Shown one piece after another: positions 51,830-61,217 of a stretch of DNA of 64,000 nucleotides. The translations under genes were made by a program, and so were the position numbers. Every line of letters starts with the position of its first letter. Positions within the stretch are counted from its first letter, which is position 1. The stretch is from Alphaproteobacteria bacterium. GTDB taxonomy: Bacteria > Pseudomonadota > Gammaproteobacteria > Burkholderiales > Burkholderiaceae_C. The stretch covers positions 1-64,000 of the forward strand of contig JASGCM010000006.1 of the NCBI GenBank assembly GCA_030054175.1, in the 5' to 3' direction. Below the pieces are notes generated by a model, which was given only the letters and a program-made list of their open reading frames with translations, was not told the origin of the DNA and ran no database searches.

Positions 51830-53506
51830 ATGAACGATCGTCCGTGGTTGCAGGCCTACCCCGAAGGGGTGCCTGCCGACATCGATGCCCAAGCTTATGG
51901 TTCCTTGGTGGCTTTGCTCGAAGAAAGCTTCAGGCAGCACGGCCCCAAGTCGGCTTTCAGTTTCATGGGCAAAGAGCTCAGCTACACCGATCTCGACCAG
52001 CAAAGCCGAGCCATGGCCGCTTATTTGCAATCGCTCGGGTTGGCGCGTGGCGACAGGGTCGCCATCATGCTGCCCAATGTCTTGCAATACCCTGTTTCTG
52101 TGGCGGCTGTTTTGCGCGCCGGCTACGTGGTTGTCAACGTCAACCCCTTGTACACCGCACGAGAGTTGCAGCACCAACTCCAAGATTCGGGCGCCAAGGC
52201 CATCATCATCATCGAGAACTTTGCCGCCACTTTGCAGCAATGTCTGGCTCAGCCCCCTGTGCAGCACATCGTGCTGTGCGCCATGGGCGATCGCTTGGGC
52301 CTGCTCAAGGGTGCCGTGGTCAACCATGTGGTGCGAAAGATCAAGAAACTGGTGCCCCCGTTCCAGTTGCCCAAGCTGGTACGCTTCAACCAGGCCTTGG
52401 CCATCGGCGGTGCGCTGAATCTGCAGCCGGTCCCTGTCGGTCTCGACGACATCGCCGTATTACAGTACACAGGTGGCACCACGGGCGTCTCCAAAGGCGC
52501 AGTGCTGCTGCACCGACAGGTGATCGCCAACGTCATGCAGTCCGAGGCCTGGAATTCGCCAGTCATGAAGCGCATACCGGCCTCAGAGCAGCCCACCAAC
52601 GTCTGCGCTTTGCCGCTCTATCACATCTTCGCCTTCACAGTGAACATGATGCTTTCGCTGCGCACGGGCGGCAAAAGCATTTTGATTCCCAATCCTCGGG
52701 ACATCCCCGCCGTACTCAAAGAGTTGTCCAAACACGTGTTTCACTCTTTTCCGGCGGTCAACACCTTGTTCAACGCTTTGGCCAATCATCCCGATTTCAG
52801 CACCGTCAACTGGGGCAACCTGAAGGTGTCTTTGGGCGGTGGCATGGCCGTACAGGCCTCGGTGGCCAAGCTTTGGTTAGAAAAGACGGGCTGTCCAATC
52901 TGTGAAGGTTATGGTTTGTCAGAAACCAGCTCCTCGGCCAGCTGCAACCCCACTATCGCCAGTGAATTCACCGGCACCATCGGTGTGCCCATCCCCGGGA
53001 CCCGCATGATGATCATCGATGACGAGGGGCGGCCCTTGCCCCTGGGTCAGGCGGGCGAGATCGCCATTCAGGGCCCGCAAGTCATGGCCGGTTACTGGCA
53101 GCGACCCGAAGAAACCGCCAAGGTCATGTTGCCCGGCGGCTGGTTCCGCACGGGTGATGTGGGCGTCATGGATGAACGCGGGTATTTCAAGACCGTTGAT
53201 CGCAAGAAAGACATGATTTTGGTCAGCGGCTTCAATGTCTATCCCAACGAGATCGAAGAGGTGGTGTCCTCCTGTCTTGGTGTGCTTGAATGTGCCGCCA
53301 TCGGCGTGCCCGACACGGAATCAGGCGAAGCCGTCAAACTGGTGGTCGTCAAAAAAGATCCGAACCTGAGCGAAATCCAGATTCGCGAGCACTGCCGCGC
53401 CAACCTCACCGGCTACAAGCAGCCGCGCGTGATTGAGTTCCGTACCGAACTGCCCAAGACCCCAGTGGGCAAAATTCTGCGCCGCGAATTGCGACAAAAC
53501 GCGTGA
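51830..53506 (+). CDS. fadD: Long-chain fatty acid-CoA ligase
   Basis: This 558-residue AMP-forming enzyme activates long-chain fatty acids to acyl-CoA. The AMP motif YTGGTTGVSKGAVLLH, the EGYGLSETSSSA region, GWFRTGDVGVMDERGYFKTV and the C-terminal catalytic lysine in LPKTPVGKILRRELR are present. ATG 51830 follows AGGAGG at a good distance; the frame opens at 51809 without one. The stop overlaps the GTG of the nucleosidase gene. The nearby pnt operon and Cfa-type lipids give context but no proof of co-regulation. Confidence 0.94.
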   Translation: MNDRPWLQAYPEGVPADIDAQAYGSLVALLEESFRQHGPKSAFSFMGKELSYTDLDQQSRAMAAYLQSLGLARGDRVAIMLPNVLQYPVSVAAVLRAGYVVVNVNPLYTARELQHQLQDSGAKAIIIIENFAATLQQCLAQPPVQHIVLCAMGDRLGLLKGAVVNHVVRKIKKLVPPFQLPKLVRFNQALAIGGALNLQPVPVGLDDIAVLQYTGGTTGVSKGAVLLHRQVIANVMQSEAWNSPVMKRIPASEQPTNVCALPLYHIFAFTVNMMLSLRTGGKSILIPNPRDIPAVLKELSKHVFHSFPAVNTLFNALANHPDFSTVNWGNLKVSLGGGMAVQASVAKLWLEKTGCPICEGYGLSETSSSASCNPTIASEFTGTIGVPIPGTRMMIIDDEGRPLPLGQAGEIAIQGPQVMAGYWQRPEETAKVMLPGGWFRTGDVGVMDERGYFKTVDRKKDMILVSGFNVYPNEIEEVVSSCLGVLECAAIGVPDTESGEAVKLVVVKKDPNLSEIQIREHCRANLTGYKQPRVIEFRTELPKTPVGKILRRELRQNA

Positions 53507-54252
53507 AGCTGGGCCTCATGGGTGCTTTGCCCGATGAACTGGCCCCCGCGCTGGCGCGGGCCGTCGGGCAAGCCGATCGGGCCTGTGGGCGCGAGTTCTG
53601 GTCCGGTGTCTGGCACCAACAGCCTTACGTGGCAGTGCTTTCGCGCATCGGCAAAGTCGCGGCCGCCAGCACCGCCGCCTTGCTCATCCAGCGCCACCAA
53701 GTCGATGCCATCGTCTTTACTGGCGTGGCTGGTGGCTTGGCGCATGGCGTTCGCGTGGGCGACGCTGTGGTTGCTACCGAGTTCCTGCAACACGACATGG
53801 ACGCCGCACCCTTGTTTGCGCGCCATGTAATTCCGCTTGACGGCATCAGCCACTTTCCCTCCGACCCCGAACTCAGCCTCCGCCTGGAGCGGGCCGCTCG
53901 ACATGCCCAAGCCCAAATGCGGGCCGAATGGCCACTGGGTTGGCAGGGCTTGGATCTGAGTCGCTCGGCGATCCATACCGGCCTGATCATCAGCGGCGAC
54001 CGCTTCGTCAGCCGAGCGTCTGAAAGTCAAGCGCTGCGTGAACGGCTGCCCGATGCTTTGGCGGTTGAAATGGAAGGCGCTGCCGTCGCCCAAGTCTGCC
54101 GCGACCATGGCATTCCTTTCGCTGCCGTGCGCTTGATCTCCGATCGCGCCGACGACCACGCCCATCCCGACTTCTTGCGCTTGGTCACCGACCTCGCCGC
54201 CCCATTCAGCACCCACCTCCTCGATCATTTGTTGCATAAAAACAACCATTAA
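53503..54252 (+). CDS. mtnN: 5'-methylthioadenosine/S-adenosylhomocysteine nucleosidase family protein
   Basis: The 249-residue protein has the PNP/UDP phosphorylase fold with GLMGALPDELA at the start, RIGKVAAASTAALLI, FTGVAGGLAHGVRVGD, the ribose-binding VEMEGAAVAQVC and the catalytic aspartate in RLISDRADDHA. These enzymes hydrolyse MTA and SAH to adenine and a thioribose. The GTG start overlaps the fadD stop. The last two bases of its TAA are already part of the GGGGTC palindrome that follows. Confidence 0.88.
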   Translation: MKLGLMGALPDELAPALARAVGQADRACGREFWSGVWHQQPYVAVLSRIGKVAAASTAALLIQRHQVDAIVFTGVAGGLAHGVRVGDAVVATEFLQHDMDAAPLFARHVIPLDGISHFPSDPELSLRLERAARHAQAQMRAEWPLGWQGLDLSRSAIHTGLIISGDRFVSRASESQALRERLPDALAVEMEGAAVAQVCRDHGIPFAAVRLISDRADDHAHPDFLRLVTDLAAPFSTHLLDHLLHKNNH

Positions 54253-54271
54253 TTGGGGTCAGACCCCAATT
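54251..54271. repeat. GGGGTC/GACCCC palindromic repeat, copy 1
   Basis: AATTGGGGTC and GACCCCAATT are perfect ten-base arms around a single A. It begins inside the mtnN stop codon. The same element, with T in the centre, follows the peroxiredoxin gene at 59947. It may act as a terminator as well as a dispersed repeat. Confidence 0.85.
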
Positions 54272-54316
54272 TCGAGACACGGATTTCGACCTCTACCCTG
54301 GGTATGCGGTCGGGAT

Positions 54317-54345
54317 TTGACCCTTGACCTCAAATTGGTTATAAT
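54317..54345 (+). promoter_or_regulatory. Strong sigma-70 promoter of the rplC operon
   Basis: TTGACC (54317-54322), 17 bases, and a consensus TATAAT (54340-54345). Transcription would start near 54352, leaving a leader of about 95 bases before rplC. Confidence 0.85.
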
Positions 54346-54346
54346 C

Positions 54347-54431
54347 AAAAGCTCACTTGTAAAGAGTGAGTTTTATTAACCCTCTTTCGCAGATCAAACA
54401 TGCAGGCCAATTGAAGTCGGCGTGGCGAAAG
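54347..54431 (+). promoter_or_regulatory. Structured leader of the ribosomal operon
   Basis: CTCACT (352-357) pairs with AGTGAG (365-370), followed by TTTT, which looks like a weak terminator at the start of the leader. Further on, CTTTCGC (384-390) pairs with GCGAAAG (425-431) just before the ribosome site. Together they suggest attenuation or autogenous control of the operon. Numbers are offsets from 54000. Confidence 0.45.
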
Positions 54432-54447
54432 CACAGGAGTCAAAACA

Positions 54448-55113
54448 ATGTCTCAAAGCACCCGTTTGGGTTTGCTGGGGCGCAAGGTGGGCATGATGCG
54501 TCTGTTCACCGATGACGGCGATGCAGTGCCCGTCACGGTGGTCGATGTTTCTGACAACCGCGTCTCGCAAGTCAAGACCCAGGACAACGATGGCTATGTC
54601 GCCTTGCAGGTGACCTATGGTTCGCGCCGTGCTTCGCGCGTGACCAAGCCGCAAGCCGGCCATTTGGCCAAAGCTGGCGTTGAAGCCGGCGAAATCACCC
54701 AAGAATTCCGTGTCGATGCCGACATCGCTGGTAAATATGCAGCCGGTGCCAAGTTGCCCGTGACCGAAGTTTTTGCTGTTGGCCAAAAGGTCGATGTGCA
54801 GGGTACTTCCATCGGTAAGGGCTTTACCGGCACGATCAAGCGTCACAACTTCAGCTCGCAGCGTGCGTCCCACGGTAACAGCCGATCGCACAATGTGCCT
54901 GGTTCCATTTCCATGGCCCAGGACCCGGGTCGTGTGTTCCCGGGCAAGCGCATGTCGGGCCACATGGGCGACGTGACTGTCACCACCCAAAATCTTGACG
55001 TCTTTCGCATTGATGAAGCGCGCCAATTGCTGCTCATCAAAGGTGCCATCCCCGGTTCCGCCGGTGGCTTTGTCACCGTGCGTCCCGCAGTCAAAATCAA
55101 AGGAGCGAACTGA
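54448..55113 (+). CDS. rplC: 50S ribosomal protein L3
   Basis: L3 binds 23S rRNA near the peptidyl transferase centre early in assembly. The 221-residue protein starts with [20 protein letters not shown] and has [17 protein letters not shown] and the [14 protein letters not shown] glutamine-methylation region. It is the first gene of this operon; rpsJ, its usual upstream neighbour, is absent. rplD begins on its last base. Confidence 0.98.
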   Translation: MSQSTRLGLLGRKVGMMRLFTDDGDAVPVTVVDVSDNRVSQVKTQDNDGYVALQVTYGSRRASRVTKPQAGHLAKAGVEAGEITQEFRVDADIAGKYAAGAKLPVTEVFAVGQKVDVQGTSIGKGFTGTIKRHNFSSQRASHGNSRSHNVPGSISMAQDPGRVFPGKRMSGHMGDVTVTTQNLDVFRIDEARQLLLIKGAIPGSAGGFVTVRPAVKIKGAN

Positions 55114-55733
55114 TGCAGCTCGAACTCCTGAACGACCAAGGCCAGGCGGCCTCCAAGGTGGACGCCCCCGAGACCGTCTTCGGCCGTGAATACAACGAAG
55201 CGCTGGTGCACCAAATCGTGGTCGCCTATCAGGCCAATGCTCGTCAGGGCACCCGTGCCCAAAAAGACCGCGAGCAGGTCAAGCACAGCACCAAAAAGCC
55301 GTTCAAACAAAAAGGCACCGGTCGCGCTCGCGCCGGCATGACCTCCTCGCCGCTGTGGCGCGGGGGTGGTCGCATTTTCCCGAACAGCCCGGAAGAAAAT
55401 TTCACTCAAAAAATCAACAAGAAGATGTACCGTGCCGGCATGGCCTCCATCTTCTCTCAGCTGGCTCGCGAAGGCCGCATTGCTGTGGTTGATTCGCTGA
55501 AGGTCGAAGCACCCAAGACCAAGCTCTTGGCCGCCAAATTCAAAGCCATGAACCTGCAATCGGTGTTGGTCATTGCCGAAGAAGTCGATGACAACCTGTA
55601 TCTGGCCTCGCGCAACCTGCCTAATGTGCTGGTGGTCGAGCCCCGTTACGCAGACCCGCTGTCGTTGGTGCACTACAAGAAAGTGCTGGTGACCAAGGGC
55701 GCCATCGACAAACTCAAGGAGATGTTCGCATGA
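55113..55733 (+). CDS. rplD: 50S ribosomal protein L4
   Basis: L4 lines the peptide exit tunnel. The 206-residue protein has [20 protein letters not shown] and the extended loop [20 protein letters not shown]. In E. coli L4 is the autogenous repressor of the S10 operon, which makes the leader at 54347-54431 worth noting. It overlaps both rplC and rplW. Confidence 0.98.
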   Translation: MQLELLNDQGQAASKVDAPETVFGREYNEALVHQIVVAYQANARQGTRAQKDREQVKHSTKKPFKQKGTGRARAGMTSSPLWRGGGRIFPNSPEENFTQKINKKMYRAGMASIFSQLAREGRIAVVDSLKVEAPKTKLLAAKFKAMNLQSVLVIAEEVDDNLYLASRNLPNVLVVEPRYADPLSLVHYKKVLVTKGAIDKLKEMFA

Positions 55734-56044
55734 GCGCCATCAAATTTGATGAAGGCCGACTGATGCAAGTGCTGGTCGCGCCGATTGTGTCCGAGAAGGC
55801 CACCCTGGCCTCCGAAAAAGGCAATGCAGTCACCTTCAAAGTGCTACAAGACGCCACCAAGCCCGAGATCAAGGCGGCTGTTGAACTCATGTTCAAGGTC
55901 GAAGTCGAAGGTGTGAGCGTGGTCAACATCAAGGGCAAAACCAAGCGCTTTGGCCGCTCGGTGGGTCGTCGCGATAACCTGCGCAAGGCCTACGTGACGC
56001 TCAAGCCGGGTCAAGAGCTCAACCTCTCCGGGGAGGCCGCATAA
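55730..56044 (+). CDS. rplW: 50S ribosomal protein L23
   Basis: L23 sits at the tunnel exit and docks SRP and trigger factor. The 104-residue protein shows [20 protein letters not shown] and [20 protein letters not shown]. It overlaps rplD by four bases and shares its last base with the rplB start. Confidence 0.98.
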   Translation: MSAIKFDEGRLMQVLVAPIVSEKATLASEKGNAVTFKVLQDATKPEIKAAVELMFKVEVEGVSVVNIKGKTKRFGRSVGRRDNLRKAYVTLKPGQELNLSGEAA

Positions 56045-56868
56045 TGGCTGTCATCAAGATGAAACCGACCTCGCCCGGCCAACGTGCCGTGGTCAAGGTC
56101 ACCCGCGATCACCTCTACAAGGGCGAGGCTTATGCCCCCTTGCTCGAGCCGCAGCACCAGAAGTCGGGCCGCAACAACAACGGCCATATCACCACCCGTC
56201 ACAAGGGCGGTGGTCACAAGCACCACTACCGTGTGGTCGACTTCCGTCGCAACAAAGACGGTGTGCCCGCCAAGGTCGAGCGCGTCGAGTACGATCCCAA
56301 CCGCACGGCTCACATTGCTTTGTTGTGTTATGCCGACGGTGAGCGCCGCTACATCATTGCCCCGCGTGGTGTTGAGGTGGGCGCGACCCTGCTGAGCGGT
56401 TCCGAGGCGCCGATCCGTGCTGGCAACACACTGCCGATCCGCAACATCCCGGTCGGCTCTACCATTCACTGCATCGAACTGCAGCCTGGCAAGGGCGCCC
56501 AGATCGCTCGCTCAGCCGGCGCTTCCGCCACCTTGCTGGCGCGCGAAGGTACCTACGCTCAGGTTCGCATGCGTTCGGGCGAAGTGCGTAAGATTCACAT
56601 CGAGTGCCGCGCCACCATCGGTGAAGTGACCAACGAAGAACACAGCCTGCGCCAATTGGGCAAGGCCGGCGTCAAGCGCTGGATGGGCATTCGCCCGACC
56701 GTGCGTGGCGTCGCCATGAACCCAATCGACCACCCGCATGGTGGCGGTGAAGGCCGCACCGGCGAAGGCCGCCATGCTGTCGACCCTTGGGGCAACCTGA
56801 CCAAGGGCTACCGCACCCGCAACAATAAGCGCACGCAGGTCATGATCGTGTCGCGTCGCAAGAAATAA
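56044..56868 (+). CDS. rplB: 50S ribosomal protein L2
   Basis: L2 is needed for subunit joining and peptidyl transfer. The 274-residue protein contains [20 protein letters not shown] and the C-terminal [19 protein letters not shown] with its conserved histidine. It starts on the last base of rplW; rpsS follows 12 bases downstream. Confidence 0.98.
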   Translation: MAVIKMKPTSPGQRAVVKVTRDHLYKGEAYAPLLEPQHQKSGRNNNGHITTRHKGGGHKHHYRVVDFRRNKDGVPAKVERVEYDPNRTAHIALLCYADGERRYIIAPRGVEVGATLLSGSEAPIRAGNTLPIRNIPVGSTIHCIELQPGKGAQIARSAGASATLLAREGTYAQVRMRSGEVRKIHIECRATIGEVTNEEHSLRQLGKAGVKRWMGIRPTVRGVAMNPIDHPHGGGEGRTGEGRHAVDPWGNLTKGYRTRNNKRTQVMIVSRRKK

Positions 56869-56880
56869 GAGGCAGCCATC

Positions 56881-57159
56881 ATGTCACGCTCTCTGAAAAA
56901 AGGTCCCTTCGTGGATCATCACCTGATGGCCAAGGTTGAGAAGGCCACCGCCGGCAAGGACAAAAAGCCCATCAAGACTTGGTCGCGTCGCTCCATGGTC
57001 CTGCCCGACTTCATCGGTCTGACCATCGCCGTGCACAATGGCAAGCAACATGTCCCTGTTTATGTCACCGACCAGATGGTGGGTCACAAACTGGGCGAAT
57101 TCGCCTTGACCCGTACCTTCAAGGGTCACCCGGCGGACAAAAAAGTCCAGAAGAAATAA
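56881..57159 (+). CDS. rpsS: 30S ribosomal protein S19
   Basis: S19 lies in the head of the small subunit. The 92-residue protein begins [20 protein letters not shown] and ends with [20 protein letters not shown], both fully typical. The spacing to its neighbours is 12 bases on each side. Confidence 0.98.
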   Translation: MSRSLKKGPFVDHHLMAKVEKATAGKDKKPIKTWSRRSMVLPDFIGLTIAVHNGKQHVPVYVTDQMVGHKLGEFALTRTFKGHPADKKVQKK

Positions 57160-57171
57160 GGAGAAACACAA

Positions 57172-57501
57172 ATGGAAACACGTGCCGTTCTCCGTGGCGT
57201 TCGCCTCTCGGTCGACAAGGGCCGTTTGGTGGCCGACCTCATCCGTGGCAAAAAGGTGGATCAGGCCCTCAACATCCTGAGCTTCACCCAGAAAAAAGCC
57301 GCTGGCATCGTCAAGAAAGTGCTCGAGTCGGCCATCGCCAACGCCGAGCACAACGATGGCGCCGATATTGACGAGTTGCGCGTCAAGACGATTTACGTCG
57401 AGCAAGGCGCCACCCTCAAGCGCTTCACCGCCCGCGCCAAGGGTCGTGGCAACCGCATCAGCAAGCCCACGTGCCATGTGTACGTGACTGTTGGCAACTG
57501 A
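57172..57501 (+). CDS. rplV: 50S ribosomal protein L22
   Basis: L22 contributes the beta-hairpin of the exit tunnel. The 109-residue protein has [20 protein letters not shown] and [25 protein letters not shown] precedes the ATG. rpsC starts 16 bases after its stop. Confidence 0.98.
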   Translation: METRAVLRGVRLSVDKGRLVADLIRGKKVDQALNILSFTQKKAAGIVKKVLESAIANAEHNDGADIDELRVKTIYVEQGATLKRFTARAKGRGNRISKPTCHVYVTVGN

Positions 57502-57517
57502 AAGGCATCAAGAGACT

Positions 57518-58396
57518 ATGGGACAGAAAATCCACCCCACCGGCTTCCGCCTTTCGGTCAGCCGCAACTGGGCCAGCCGCTGGTACGCCAGCAATCGTGA
57601 TTTCGCCGGCATGCTGGCCGAAGACATCGAAGTGCGCGACTACCTCAAAGGTAAGCTGAAGAGCGCCGCTGTCTCGCGCGTACTTATCGAGCGCCCAGCC
57701 AAAAATGCCCGCATTACCATTTTCTCGGCTCGTCCGGGTGTGGTCATCGGCAAAAAAGGCGAAGACATTGAAAACCTGAAAAAAGAGCTCACCACCCGCT
57801 TGGGCGTGCCCGTCGCAGTGAACATCGAAGAAGTGCGCAAGCCCGAAATCGACGCTCAACTGATCGCCGACAGCATCACCCAGCAGTTGGAAAAGCGCAT
57901 CATGTTCCGTCGTGCCATGAAGCGCGCCATGCAAAACGCCATGCGTTTGGGCGCCCAGGGCATCAAGATCATGTCTTCGGGTCGTTTGAACGGCATCGAG
58001 ATTGCCCGTACCGAGTGGTATCGTGAAGGCCGTGTGCCCTTGCACACCCTGCGTGCCGACATCGATTACGGCTTCTCCGAAGCCAAGACCACCTATGGCG
58101 TCATTGGCGTCAAGGTCTGGGTCTACAAAGGCGACACCCTGGGTCGCGGTGACGCCCCCGTGGCCGCCGAGCCCCGCGCCGAAGAAGAGCGCCGTCCTCG
58201 CGGCCCGCGTCGCGATGGTCGTCCCGGCGAGCGCCGTGGCGGTCCGCGCCGTGCCGCTGGCACCAATGCCGCACCGGTCGATGGCAGCGACAAACCTGCT
58301 GAAGCGACCGATGCCCCTAAAACCACCGTCAAGCGCGTCCGCAAGGTATCCGCGCCCGCCGCCACTGGCACGGCTGCGGACGGTCAAGGAGAATAA
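57518..58396 (+). CDS. rpsC: 30S ribosomal protein S3 with long charged tail
   Basis: S3 forms part of the mRNA entry helicase site. From ATG 57518 it is 292 residues, against about 233 in E. coli. The body ([18 protein letters not shown], the KH domain [19 protein letters not shown]) is normal. The extra C-terminal part (about 215-292) is rich in Arg, Pro and Gly ([20 protein letters not shown]) and then Ala, Thr and Lys. Tails of this kind are common in Burkholderiales S3 and are probably disordered. Confidence 0.97.
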   Translation: MGQKIHPTGFRLSVSRNWASRWYASNRDFAGMLAEDIEVRDYLKGKLKSAAVSRVLIERPAKNARITIFSARPGVVIGKKGEDIENLKKELTTRLGVPVAVNIEEVRKPEIDAQLIADSITQQLEKRIMFRRAMKRAMQNAMRLGAQGIKIMSSGRLNGIEIARTEWYREGRVPLHTLRADIDYGFSEAKTTYGVIGVKVWVYKGDTLGRGDAPVAAEPRAEEERRPRGPRRDGRPGERRGGPRRAAGTNAAPVDGSDKPAEATDAPKTTVKRVRKVSAPAATGTAADGQGE

Positions 58397-58398
58397 GC

Positions 58399-58815
58399 AT
58401 GCTGCAACCGGCACGCCGTAAATACCGCAAAGAGCAAAAAGGCCGCAACACCGGCATCGCGACCCGAGGCAACTCGGTCGCCTTTGGTGACTTTGGTCTC
58501 AAATCCACCGACCGGGGTCGATTGACCGCGCGTCAGATCGAAGCCGCTCGTCGTGCCATTTCGCGCCACGTCAAGCGCGGTGGCCGCATCTGGATCCGCG
58601 TCTTCCCTGACAAGCCGATCTCGCAAAAGCCTGCCGAAGTCCGTATGGGTAACGGCAAGGGCAACCCCGAATACTACGTGGCTGAAATTCAGCCGGGCAA
58701 AGTTCTGTACGAAATTGTTGGCGTGCCCGAAGAGCTTGCACGCGAAGCTTTCCGCCTCGCCGCGGCCAAGCTGCCCCTGCGCACCACGTTCGTCAGCCGT
58801 CTGATCGGCCAGTAA
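58399..58815 (+). CDS. rplP: 50S ribosomal protein L16
   Basis: L16 binds near the A-site tRNA. The 138-residue protein begins [20 protein letters not shown] and has [20 protein letters not shown] and [20 protein letters not shown]. It lies two bases after rpsC. Confidence 0.98.
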   Translation: MLQPARRKYRKEQKGRNTGIATRGNSVAFGDFGLKSTDRGRLTARQIEAARRAISRHVKRGGRIWIRVFPDKPISQKPAEVRMGNGKGNPEYYVAEIQPGKVLYEIVGVPEELAREAFRLAAAKLPLRTTFVSRLIGQ

Positions 58816-58828
58816 TCCGGAGCACCAC

Positions 58829-59023
58829 ATGAAAACTTCTGAACTGCGCCAAAAAGACACCGCTGGCTTGCAAACCGAAATCAAAGAGCTGCAAAAAGCC
58901 CATTTCGGCATGCGCATGCAAAAAGCAACTCAACAGCTTAACAATACGTCTCAGATCAAGCTGACCCGTCGCGCCATCGCGCGTGCCAAAACCATCCTCG
59001 CTGAAAAGCGGGCCGCCAAATAA
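58829..59023 (+). CDS. rpmC: 50S ribosomal protein L29
   Basis: L29 is a small two-helix protein at the tunnel exit next to L23. The 64 residues begin [20 protein letters not shown] and include the usual [20 protein letters not shown]. Confidence 0.97.
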   Translation: MKTSELRQKDTAGLQTEIKELQKAHFGMRMQKATQQLNNTSQIKLTRRAIARAKTILAEKRAAK

Positions 59024-59032
59024 GGAACGAAC

Positions 59033-59302
59033 ATGACGGACACCCAAAAATCCCTCAAGCGCACCTTGATTGGCAAGGTGGTCAGCGACAAGCGCGCCAA
59101 GACTGTTACCGTGCTCGTCGAGCGCCGCGTCAAGCACGCCCTGTACGGCAAAATCGTGGCCAAGTCCTCCAAGTACCATGCCCATGACGAAAAGGGCGAG
59201 TTCCACATGGGCGACATCATTGAGATCACCGAAAGTCGGCCAATCTCCAAGACCAAGAACTGGGTGGCCACCCGCTTGGTTGAAAAAGCCGCTGCGGTCT
59301 GA
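59033..59302 (+). CDS. rpsQ: 30S ribosomal protein S17
   Basis: S17 is a primary 16S rRNA binder. The 89 residues contain [20 protein letters not shown] and [20 protein letters not shown]. It is the last gene of this operon; a terminator follows 60 bases later, so the spc-type genes (rplN onward) are not attached here. Confidence 0.97.
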   Translation: MTDTQKSLKRTLIGKVVSDKRAKTVTVLVERRVKHALYGKIVAKSSKYHAHDEKGEFHMGDIIEITESRPISKTKNWVATRLVEKAAAV

Positions 59303-59361
59303 CACCCTGACCGAGGTCGAGCAGCGTTTCGGCGCTTATTCGACGTTCAGCAAGGTTTTAC

Positions 59362-59394
59362 AAAACGACTCATAATCTGTGGGTCGTTTTTTTT
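59362..59394 (+). terminator. Rho-independent terminator of the ribosomal operon
   Basis: AAAACGAC (59362-59369) pairs with GTCGTTTT (59383-59390) around a 13-base loop, and the T run continues to 59394 (eight T in a row). Confidence 0.85.
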
Positions 59395-59424
59395 ATTGAA
59401 CCTTATCTTGCTGGAGAGAGCAAC

Positions 59425-59931
59425 ATGATCAAAGTCGGAGTCACCCTACCCAACGCCACCCTGATGGAATACTCGGAAGTCGAAGGCAACGGTTGCAGCA
59501 TTGGCCCCAACCCCGTGGATGTTCACAAAGCCAGCGCTGGCAAAACCATTGCCATTTTTGCCTTGCCTGGTGCCTTCACCCCGACTTGCTCGGCCAAGCA
59601 TGTTCCCGGCTATGTCGCCAAGCACGACGAACTGCGTAAAGCCGGTGTCGATGAAATTTGGTGCCTCAGCGTCAACGACGCCTTCGTCATGGGCGCTTGG
59701 GCGCGCGACCAAAAGACCGACGGCAAAGTCCGCATGCTCGGCGACGGCAGCGCCGACTTCGCCAAAGCCACCGGCCTCACCTTGGACCTGACCGCGCGCG
59801 GCATGGGCCTGCGCTCCAACCGCTACTCGATGCTGGTCAAAGACAGCAAAGTCGTGGCCCTGAACGTCGAAGGCCCTGGCAAATTCGAAGTCAGCGACGC
59901 AGACACTCTGTTGGCACAAGCCAAGGGCTGA
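59425..59931 (+). CDS. Peroxiredoxin, Prx5 type
   Basis: The 168-residue protein has the Prx5 signature PGAFTPTCSAKHVPGY with peroxidatic Cys55. IWCLSVNDAFVMGAWARDQK follows in the usual order, and GLRSNRYSMLV is present. Such enzymes reduce hydrogen peroxide and alkyl hydroperoxides using glutathione, glutaredoxin or thioredoxin. It has its own transcript between the ribosomal terminator and a GGGGTC palindrome. It might work beside the glutathione peroxidase of the lipid operon, but nothing links them in sequence. Confidence 0.92.
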   Translation: MIKVGVTLPNATLMEYSEVEGNGCSIGPNPVDVHKASAGKTIAIFALPGAFTPTCSAKHVPGYVAKHDELRKAGVDEIWCLSVNDAFVMGAWARDQKTDGKVRMLGDGSADFAKATGLTLDLTARGMGLRSNRYSMLVKDSKVVALNVEGPGKFEVSDADTLLAQAKG

Positions 59932-59946
59932 AAAAAATAATGGAAT

Positions 59947-59987
59947 AATTGGGGTCTGACCCCAATTATTTTGACCCCAATTATTCC
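59947..59987. repeat. GGGGTC/GACCCC palindromic repeat, copy 2 with extra half
   Basis: AATTGGGGTC, T, GACCCCAATT (59947-59967) repeats the element at 54251. A further GACCCCAATTATTCC (59973-59987) is an exact complement of GGAATAATTGGGGTC (59942-59956), so the first half can pair with either of two partners. Confidence 0.85.
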
Positions 59988-59997
59988 AATTATTTCT

Positions 59998-60492
59998 TCA
60001 GTCTAAATCCACCCGCAAATAGTGCGAGCCCGGGATGGGGCTTTGATAGTAGGGTGGAATTTCGATAAAGCCCAACTCCTCGTAAAGGGCGCGTGCAGCC
60101 TCCATGTCATCCAGCGTATCCAGCAACACGCTGCTGTAGCCCATCTGGCGGGCGGCATCCAGCACCGTTTCGGCCAACAACCGACCCAACCCAAACCGCC
60201 GAAACGGCGGGCGCACATACAAACGCTTCATTTCAGCGGCGTTGGCCACGTCCACATCATCGATCGGACGCAGGGCGCAGCATCCCGCCAATTCGCCCTC
60301 GACCCAGGCCAGCAGCAAGGTGCCACGCGGCGCGCCATACAGGCCTGGCAATGACGCCAACTCTGCCTCGAAGCCCTGGAAGGACAAGTCTATGCCCAGG
60401 CTGTCGCCGTACTCTCTGAAGATCAGCGCCGCCGACTGGAACTCGGTGGGCGACTGCGGCACTGACAAATCAAAAGGCAAAGACTTCATCAC
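59998..60492 (-). CDS. GNAT family N-acetyltransferase
   Basis: The 164-residue protein has the GNAT fold: EMKRLYVRPPFRRFGLGRLL is the acetyl-CoA motif A (RxxGxG/A), with LLAWVEGELAGCCALRPI before it and VLLDTLDDMEAARALYEELG after it. The substrate is unknown. It lies between the palindromic repeat and the cytochrome b gene, four bases from the latter. Confidence 0.9.
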   Translation of the reverse strand: MMKSLPFDLSVPQSPTEFQSAALIFREYGDSLGIDLSFQGFEAELASLPGLYGAPRGTLLLAWVEGELAGCCALRPIDDVDVANAAEMKRLYVRPPFRRFGLGRLLAETVLDAARQMGYSSVLLDTLDDMEAARALYEELGFIEIPPYYQSPIPGSHYLRVDLD

Positions 60493-60495
60493 ACT

Positions 60496-61155
60496 TCACG
60501 TCCTGGGTGCCACCAACCAAAACACGCCAGCCACGCAGATCGACCACAACACCAGTGCCAGCAGGCGCTTGGCAAAATGGTCGTTCGATGGCGTCACGTC
60601 ATCCGTCACCTCCTGGTCGCCCGTGAGCATTGCGTGGACTATCTTGGGGTTGTGACGGTGCGCATGCCAGTGGATGGCCAGCAGATGCAGACCGACCAAA
60701 ATGAGCAGCAGCACCTGACCCACATCCTTGTGGTATTGGCCCGCCAAATCCGACAACCACCCCGGCGCGGCGGCGTACAGCGGCCCGGTAAAACCGTTGT
60801 CTTCATTATTGATCACCAGACCGCTGGCCACCTGCAACGCCAACACGGCCAACATGGCCAGGACCGACAGGGCGCCCAAGGGGTTGTGGCCGGCGGGTGA
60901 GGCATAACGACCTGAAACATAAGCCCTCAGCCGGGCGGGCGTGGGCACAAACTGGGCAAAACGCGACCAACGTCCCCCCACCACGCCCCAAAGCAAGCGA
61001 AACAAAACCAGGCACAGCACGGAGTAGCCCAGCACCGCATGGACATCCAGCGCCATGCCGCTGATCTTTCCCGTCACTACCAAGCCGATCACGCACAGCA
61101 CCAGCGCCCAGTGAAATAGTCGGGTGGGCAGATCCCAAATTCGGGTCTTCTTCAT
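60496..61155 (-). CDS. Cytochrome b561-like membrane protein
   Basis: From ATG 61155 the protein has 219 residues and four to five helices. Histidines that could bind two hemes occur in PTRLFHWALV, DVHAVLGYSV, YHKDVGQVLL and GLHLLAIHWHAH. It resembles the b-type subunits of Ni-Fe hydrogenases and the cytochrome b proteins paired with cytochrome c'. It is divergent from the cytochrome c' gene at 61218, so it probably passes electrons between quinol and that protein. GNAT lies downstream. Confidence 0.88.
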   Translation of the reverse strand: MKKTRIWDLPTRLFHWALVLCVIGLVVTGKISGMALDVHAVLGYSVLCLVLFRLLWGVVGGRWSRFAQFVPTPARLRAYVSGRYASPAGHNPLGALSVLAMLAVLALQVASGLVINNEDNGFTGPLYAAAPGWLSDLAGQYHKDVGQVLLLILVGLHLLAIHWHAHRHNPKIVHAMLTGDQEVTDDVTPSNDHFAKRLLALVLWSICVAGVFWLVAPRT

Positions 61156-61217
61156 GGTCTCTATCTTAATCATGGTTAAATCATGACTGTATCCAATTTT
61201 TATCTCAAGGAGATTCC

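Noticed and set aside
50090-52327. 745-codon minus-strand frame across pntAB, pntB and fadD
   Set aside because: It runs over three confidently identified genes and its translation has no family resemblance.
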